Program-made: the position numbers and the translations under genes | Notes under the pieces: model-generated | Database searches by the model: none | Told to the model about the DNA's origin: nothing | The model's input: only the letters and a program-made list of their open reading frames with translations | In this document: positions 5,051 to 8,558 of the stretch, piece after piece | Layout of the letters: each line of letters starts with the position of its first letter | Numbering within the stretch: position 1 is the stretch's first letter | Source: Spirochaetaceae bacterium | Lineage (GTDB): Bacteria; Spirochaetota; Spirochaetia; SZUA-6; Bin103 | DNA: 8,558 nt | Assembly: GCA_026710565.1 (NCBI GenBank) | Contig: JAPOQV010000252.1 | Span: 1 to 8,558, forward strand | Direction of reading: 5' to 3'

Positions 5051-6337
5051 TTACGCGATCTTGAGGCCAATCAATTTGTATGCCTGGGCGCGCAGGGCGA
5101 CTTTGAGATCCCAAAATGCGATCCAATGCAACCGGACGCCGCGGCCCGCCTCTGAATAGGGGTCCCTGACCATCTCAAGCGGCCAAAGGGCACCGACTGA
5201 ATCCCCTCTAACCATGCCGCCATTCGGACCGGCAGCGTGCAGAAGTGCACTTTGGATGCCGGCGTTCGTCGGCGGAGGGACGAAGACCGAGGCTAGAATC
5301 CCCCCGGACCGTCTTTTGAGCAGGTCGGAGCCGGATTCGGCGGCGCCCGCCAAATACTTGGCCGCTGAATGTTTGTACGACTCGACGCCGAGAACAACCA
5401 TCGTGTGCATTTCTTCGAATCCGTGAATCCCGTCAGTCGCTTCGGCTGGCAACGCGCCGTACCGATCAGCAGAAGCCTCAGTAGCGTCGTCCACCTGCGT
5501 CAACGACGCCAGGAAGCCCTCGATGCGCTCCGGGTTGGCTTCGGTAGGCTCCTGGCCCTGTAGAGCGATATGGGACATCGCGGCATCGACCGCCGAACTT
5601 AGATCGCGACGCAGCGCCCCCTCGACATCCACCACCTGCCTTGCAATCTCGTGGGTGAACGAATAAGACCCGACGAGTTTTTTGGGGCGCAGGTTCGCCA
5701 TGCCGAAGCTCGACGCAACTGGCGCAGCACCCGGCTCGGCCTCCTTCGTCTGCATCGGCGCAACACCGCTGGTGATGATCGGAACCTCCTGTCTGCCCAT
5801 TGCGACCGAGTCTAGCCTGACACCCAGCAGCGACATGACGCTGGCGCCAAACAATCGCGCCAGAATGGGCCGTTGCACCTCGCCACCGTCGTTGTTTGCG
5901 GTCGTTGTGAAGGCGCGTGTCTCGACGGCCTGCCGGTCAGCCTGTCGAACCTCCAACATTTGCCACGGCACCACAATCCCACCTTCCGAGCCAACAGTCG
6001 GCAGATCGAGGGCCGCATTGCAGTCCGCCGCTCGACCTGTCAGGCCAACACCAGCAGCGGCAGCGGCCAGGTAGTCGGTTGCCCGGGTCTCGCGCAAAAG
6101 CCGACCGCGCTCGCCCGCCTCGCCGTCACCGTTGCCAAACATGCCAGCGGCCCGCTCTTCTTCTTCGCCTTGGACGACGATCGCCGCACGGAGTTCGGTT
6201 TCGAGGTTCTGCAAGCGGGTGGTCAGCGTCCCCAGCTCGCCGCGTTGTTCGTCGGTCATTTCTTCCAGTGCCAGCAGCTCGTTGACCTTCTGGCGCTTCT
6301 CCGATTGCTCAACTTGCAGCTTTTGCAACGTCGTCAT
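5051..6337 (-). CDS. HK97-fold major capsid protein
   Basis: The protein has 428 residues. The first 60 or so are a Leu/Glu/Gln-rich coiled coil (LQVEQSEKRQKVNELLALEE), then a Gly/Glu-rich linker to about residue 105: this is the N-terminal delta (scaffold) domain usually removed by the prohead protease. The shell domain follows with the characteristic VGSEGGIVVPWQM (about 115-127), then the beta-rich core (PIITSGVAPMQTKEAEPG, VGSYSFTHEIARQ), a long helix region (LRRDLSSAVDAAMSHIALQG) and the C-terminal GGMVRGDSVGALW and RLHWIAFWDLKVALRAQAYKLIGL. ATG 6337 is preceded by AGAGG seven bases upstream and lies 4 bases after the HNH stop. A candidate terminator follows. No internal frameshift is seen. 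Confidence 0.92.
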   Translation of the reverse strand: MTTLQKLQVEQSEKRQKVNELLALEEMTDEQRGELGTLTTRLQNLETELRAAIVVQGEEEERAAGMFGNGDGEAGERGRLLRETRATDYLAAAAAGVGLTGRAADCNAALDLPTVGSEGGIVVPWQMLEVRQADRQAVETRAFTTTANNDGGEVQRPILARLFGASVMSLLGVRLDSVAMGRQEVPIITSGVAPMQTKEAEPGAAPVASSFGMANLRPKKLVGSYSFTHEIARQVVDVEGALRRDLSSAVDAAMSHIALQGQEPTEANPERIEGFLASLTQVDDATEASADRYGALPAEATDGIHGFEEMHTMVVLGVESYKHSAAKYLAGAAESGSDLLKRRSGGILASVFVPPPTNAGIQSALLHAAGPNGGMVRGDSVGALWPLEMVRDPYSEAGRGVRLHWIAFWDLKVALRAQAYKLIGLKIA

Positions 6338-6341
6338 TGCC

Positions 6342-6629
6342 TTACCTCTCTACAAGATCGTTAACGAGACTGGCCCACCGCAGGCCCGCAGGCGTCAACG
6401 GTCGGCGGTTTTCGGCGGAAGTCTTGAGGATATGATCCCCACGGCAGACCGCCTGCAGGTTCTCCAAGGTCATGCGCTCCCCACCCCTCGAAACCGGCTT
6501 GATATGGTCCACCTCCAGGCGCCCACCTTTTCCACAAATCCGGCACCGATACCCATCGCGCTGTAATACGCGGCGCCGGAGCCGACGCCACCCACGCCGA
6601 GGTATCTCGTTCCGCGCGTACCAGTTCAT
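6342..6629 (-). CDS. HNH endonuclease, terminase-associated
   Basis: The protein has 95 residues. A basic N terminus (residues 1-24) leads to the HNH fold: C29-x2-C32, D41-H42 in LEVDHIKPVSRGG, N57 in LENLQAVC, and H66. Small HNH proteins beside the large terminase are common in HK97-like phages, where some are needed with terminase for DNA cleavage at packaging. The usual second zinc pair CxxC appears here as C62-R-G-D65, so the fourth ligand is replaced by Asp; Asp can bind zinc, but this is unusual. The ATG overlaps the terminase stop as ATGA, and the capsid gene begins 4 bases after the stop. Confidence 0.88.
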   Translation of the reverse strand: MNWYARNEIPRRGWRRLRRRVLQRDGYRCRICGKGGRLEVDHIKPVSRGGERMTLENLQAVCRGDHILKTSAENRRPLTPAGLRWASLVNDLVER

Positions 6630-6996
6630 GCGGCCACCACAGCGGAACGGTAACGACGTCGGCGCGGTCTCGTTTCCTCTTTCGGTTCCTCTTTTGAGGG
6701 AACATTTACGGAGGGAACAGCGGGCGGGCCAGCACTCACGACAGCCGACCGGACACGCCGACCGGGGGGCTTTGCGCCGACATCGGCACGGACACCCTCG
6801 GCCACCGCCAGCACAATCGCCGCGGCCAAGTCATCACGTCCACGACTACGCTTCCCCTCGCCGCCCTTGGACAGCTTGTAGTTCCCGGATTCGTCGCCGA
6901 TCGTCACGGCCTCGGAGAACGCAGCTCGCATCGCCAGGGATATGGGCGCCACAACCCGTCCGTCCAACATGGACTTTCGGAAGAGACGAACATCTT
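6626..6996 (-). pseudogene. terL: Large terminase, C-terminal remnant cut by transposon
   Basis: Terminase large subunit couples ATP hydrolysis to DNA packaging and cuts concatemers with a C-terminal nuclease. Only its C-terminal end is here. Family-like sequence can be read in one frame from about 6991: VRLFRKSMLDGRVV, PISLAMRAAFSEAVTIGDESGNYKL, then SKGGEGKRSRGRDDLAAAIVLAVAEG, a common terminase ending, then a basic tail. Reading upstream, the frame meets TGA at 7001-7003, inside the Tn3-like terminal repeat, so homology breaks at the transposon edge. An ATG at 6970 would permit a 114-residue fragment but lies inside the conserved region. The ATPase domain should lie beyond the transposon, to the right of this window. 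The stop overlaps the HNH start. Confidence 0.75.
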
Positions 6997-7034
6997 GGCC
7001 TCATCGCAAGGTTTGTATCCAGGATTACGTTAGG
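6997..7034 (+). repeat. Candidate left terminal inverted repeat of Tn3-family element
   Basis: The 38 bases match the length and pattern of Tn3-family terminal repeats: GG at the outer end, then TC-TC-CA, ending in ACGTTAGG at the inner end (compare ACGCTAAG in Tn21-like ends). It departs from the usual GGGG by reading GGCC. It ends 23 bases from the tnpR stop. The facing repeat is outside the window, so the exact edge is inferred. The adjoining bases ATCTT (6992-6996) would be the 5-bp target duplication. Confidence 0.5.
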
Positions 7035-7057
7035 CCCCATGACCCAGCTGCACGGCT

Positions 7058-7672
7058 TCAGCGCGCCGCCCTGGCGATCCTGTAGGCCGTAGCCCTGCCA
7101 ATACCCAGTTGTTTCGCGGCCTGTCCCGCCGTGAGTCCAGCCTCGACAAGTGTTTGCGTGGCCGAAACGGTCTCCTGATCCAGTGCCGGACGGCCGGGGC
7201 TCCTGCCACGTTTTCTTGCCGCCGCAATTCCGTCCCGCGTACGCTCGGAGATGAGCCGCCGCTCGAAGTGGGCAATCGCCCCGAAGACATGAAACACCAG
7301 CTCGCCGGCGGCCGAAGTCGTATCGATGCGTTCCTCGAGGCTTACCAGGTGGATGTCGTTCGACTTGAGGTTCTCGACCGTTTCGAGCAGTTCCTTGAGG
7401 GAGCGCCCGAGGCGGTCGAGACGCGTGACACAGAGGCTGTCGCCGGCGCGGGCATGGTCGATGAGTTTGCTCAGCCCGGGACGCTCGAACTGCCTCCCGG
7501 AGATCACGTCGACGAAGACGCGGATGGCGCCGGCCTGGCACAGCCGGTCTTCCTGGGCGGCGACGTCCTGATCCGCGGTGGACACACGGGCATAGCCGAG
7601 GATGTCTCCCTTGCGGGTCGTCCTGGCCGTCTCTTTAACGTCCGGTTCGGAAACACTTGTGAGAGGCTTCAT
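7058..7672 (-). CDS. tnpR: Serine resolvase of Tn3-family transposon
   Basis: The protein has 204 residues from ATG 7672, which is preceded by AACAGGGA; a TTG at 7687 is an alternative in-frame start without a better site. The protein resolves transposition cointegrates at the res site. The catalytic domain shows YARVSTADQD with Ser31 as nucleophile, VDVISGRQFERPGLSKL, VTRLDRLGRS (R84, R87 region) and the long helix ELVFHVFGAIAHFERRLISERTRDG. A C-terminal helix-turn-helix (VEAGLTAGQAAKQLGIGRATAYRIARA, about 176-202) reads DNA. The 26 residues before the first strand exceed the few usual in this family. It is divergent from tnpA, with 93 bases between starts. Confidence 0.92.
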   Translation of the reverse strand: MKPLTSVSEPDVKETARTTRKGDILGYARVSTADQDVAAQEDRLCQAGAIRVFVDVISGRQFERPGLSKLIDHARAGDSLCVTRLDRLGRSLKELLETVENLKSNDIHLVSLEERIDTTSAAGELVFHVFGAIAHFERRLISERTRDGIAAARKRGRSPGRPALDQETVSATQTLVEAGLTAGQAAKQLGIGRATAYRIARAAR

Positions 7673-7765
7673 GATTTCCCTGTTCAAGGCGTCAAACTTG
7701 TCTCTTTATTCGTCTCTATACTCTAGGCGGTCCCGAAATGCAAAACATCCTTTTGGAGACACGCC
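7673..7765. promoter_or_regulatory. Divergent tnpR/tnpA control region, candidate res site
   Basis: In Tn3-type elements the tnpA-tnpR gap holds promoters and the res site bound by resolvase. Here TGTCTCTTTATT (7699-7710) agrees at 9 of 12 positions with the gamma-delta half-site as I recall it (TGTCTGATAATT). A near copy follows directly (from 7712, GTCTCTATACTC), an inverted TGTCTCC lies at 7755-7761, and a further GTCTCTTTA is at 7629-7637 inside tnpR. TATACT at 7717-7722 may be a -10 for tnpA, with no clear -35. The tnpA site GGAG is at 7755-7758. At 93 bases the gap is shorter than classical res, so the site may extend into tnpR. Confidence 0.4.
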
Positions 7766-8558
7766 ATGGCATCCCGACGCCTTCTCCCGCCGTCTGTCCG
7801 TGACACCTTGCTGGGCATTCCCTCCGATACCGTCTCTCTGGAGCGCAATTACGTCCTGGCCGACGAAGACCTGGAGTTGATCGACACGCGCCGAAGCGCC
7901 GCCAACCGGCTCGCCTTGGCCCTCCATATCGCGCTGTTTCGTCACCCCGGCCAGGGCTGGCTCGATGGCACACATTTGCCCGGCGCGCTGCTCGTCTGGC
8001 TGGCTGAACAGGTCACGGTGCCAGTGTCGGCTCTGACCGACTACGGCACAACTCGCGGGGAAACCCGTTCTGATCACAGACGGCTGGCGATGCGCCACCT
8101 TGGACTACAGCCGTTCGTGTCACGCGATGACATGGCCGCTGCCATCCAGCTCGCCGCCCGGGCGGCATTCGATACCGATGACGGACGGCTCATCCTGGAG
8201 CGGTTGGTCAGCGACCTGAAAACCTTGCGCTACGTGCTGCCGAGCGCCGTCAGATTAGAGCGCATCGGCCTGGCCGGACGCGCCCGTGCCAGGCGTCTTT
8301 CGGCACAGACCCTCAACGACGCCCTGGACGAAACCCAAAAGAGCGCCCTGACCGATCTGCTCAGGCACGACCCCGCTCTCGGCCAGTCGCGGCTGACCTG
8401 GCTGCGCGGACTGCCGAATTCCACCAGCTCGGCGAGCCTCCGCGGACTCCTGGCCAGGCTGAAGTTCGTGCGAGAGCTCGGGCTGCCGGCAGAGCTGGGC
8501 GACAATATTCACCCGGCCAGGCTGGCCAGGTTCGCCAGGGAAGGCGCAGTTGCCCCGA
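7766..8558 (+). CDS. tnpA: Tn3-family transposase, N-terminal part
   Basis: The frame is open from ATG 7766 to the window end, giving 264 of the roughly 950-1000 residues usual for the family. A GGAG ribosome site lies seven bases before the start. The N terminus matches DUF4158, the DNA-binding region that reads the terminal repeats: SLERNYVLADEDLELI (about 24-39), ANRLALALHIALFRHPG (46-62), a helical LPGALLVWLAEQ, then DYGTTRGETRSDHRRL. Residues beyond about 165 are helical and Leu/Arg-rich. The catalytic DDE domain would be outside the window, so activity cannot be judged. No frameshift or stop is seen. Confidence 0.9.
   Translation, partial: MASRRLLPPSVRDTLLGIPSDTVSLERNYVLADEDLELIDTRRSAANRLALALHIALFRHPGQGWLDGTHLPGALLVWLAEQVTVPVSALTDYGTTRGETRSDHRRLAMRHLGLQPFVSRDDMAAAIQLAARAAFDTDDGRLILERLVSDLKTLRYVLPSAVRLERIGLAGRARARRLSAQTLNDALDETQKSALTDLLRHDPALGQSRLTWLRGLPNSTSSASLRGLLARLKFVRELGLPAELGDNIHPARLARFAREGAVAP

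Larger units (their letters stand above)
6997..8558 (+). mobile_element. Tn3-family transposon, left part
   Basis: The order terminal repeat, tnpR (minus), divergent intergenic region, tnpA (plus) is the Tn3-type layout. The element enters the large terminase gene of the phage and runs past the right edge. The remaining length of tnpA, any cargo, and the right end are not visible. A DUF4158-type transposase N terminus and a compact resolvase support the family call. Confidence 0.8.

Noticed and set aside
4980..5126. N-terminal extension of the protease upstream of GTG 4979
   Set aside because: It would overlap the capsid gene by 76 bases, contains no family sequence and crosses the candidate terminator; the GTG has a strong ribosome binding site.
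6846..7541. 231-residue minus-strand frame across tnpR and the terminase remnant
   Set aside because: It overlaps tnpR in another frame and spans the transposon boundary; composition is Arg/Pro-rich as expected of an out-of-frame reading of GC-rich DNA.
7109..7726. 205-residue plus-strand frame opposite tnpR
   Set aside because: Antisense to a well-recognised resolvase. It resembles a protein only because of strong third-position GC bias on the other strand.
1..8558. tRNA genes or a phage attachment site
   Set aside because: No cloverleaf-forming segment or tRNA 3-prime-end-like direct repeat was recognised by eye on either strand; a dedicated tRNA search was not possible.

Overview
The window is part of a tailed-phage (siphovirus-like, HK97-type) late gene cluster, probably a prophage, in a GC-rich bacterium. 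All phage genes lie on the minus strand. The cluster is interrupted at its right side by a Tn3-family transposon that runs off the window edge. The host cannot be named from the sequence. High GC at third codon positions, the style of the terminase and tail-type proteins, and a DUF4158-type Tn3 transposase all fit a Gram-negative bacterium, most likely Pseudomonadota; this is inference.

Reading the phage in its direction of transcription (right to left), the genes are: the C-terminal end of the large terminase; a small HNH endonuclease; the major capsid protein, followed by a candidate intrinsic terminator; the prohead protease; a gp6-like head-tail connector; a head-closure/adaptor protein; the portal; a small beta-rich protein; a zinc-ribbon protein with a recombinase-like helical domain; a DUF1376 replication-type protein; a small tail-type structural protein; and a one-helix membrane protein cut by the left window edge. 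Genes abut or overlap by a few bases almost throughout, suggesting translational coupling. Several true starts are GTG or TTG codons set by good Shine-Dalgarno sequences.

At the right, the terminase reading frame stops matching its family at about 6991, and a Tn3-like 38-bp terminal repeat can be read from 6997. Inside it come tnpR (minus), a short divergent region that may hold the res site, and the start of tnpA (plus). The prophage is therefore probably packaging-defective unless the transposon excises.

Points most worth a second look: (1) an AT-rich block inside the DUF1376 gene with 7-bp tandem repeats and helically phased TTGC boxes, which may be an origin of replication embedded in an initiator gene, as in lambda O; (2) a repeated translation-start element that marks an internal in-frame start in the same gene; (3) a capsid-protease-connector-portal gene order that is the reverse of the usual one; (4) the Tn3 insertion in the terminase gene.
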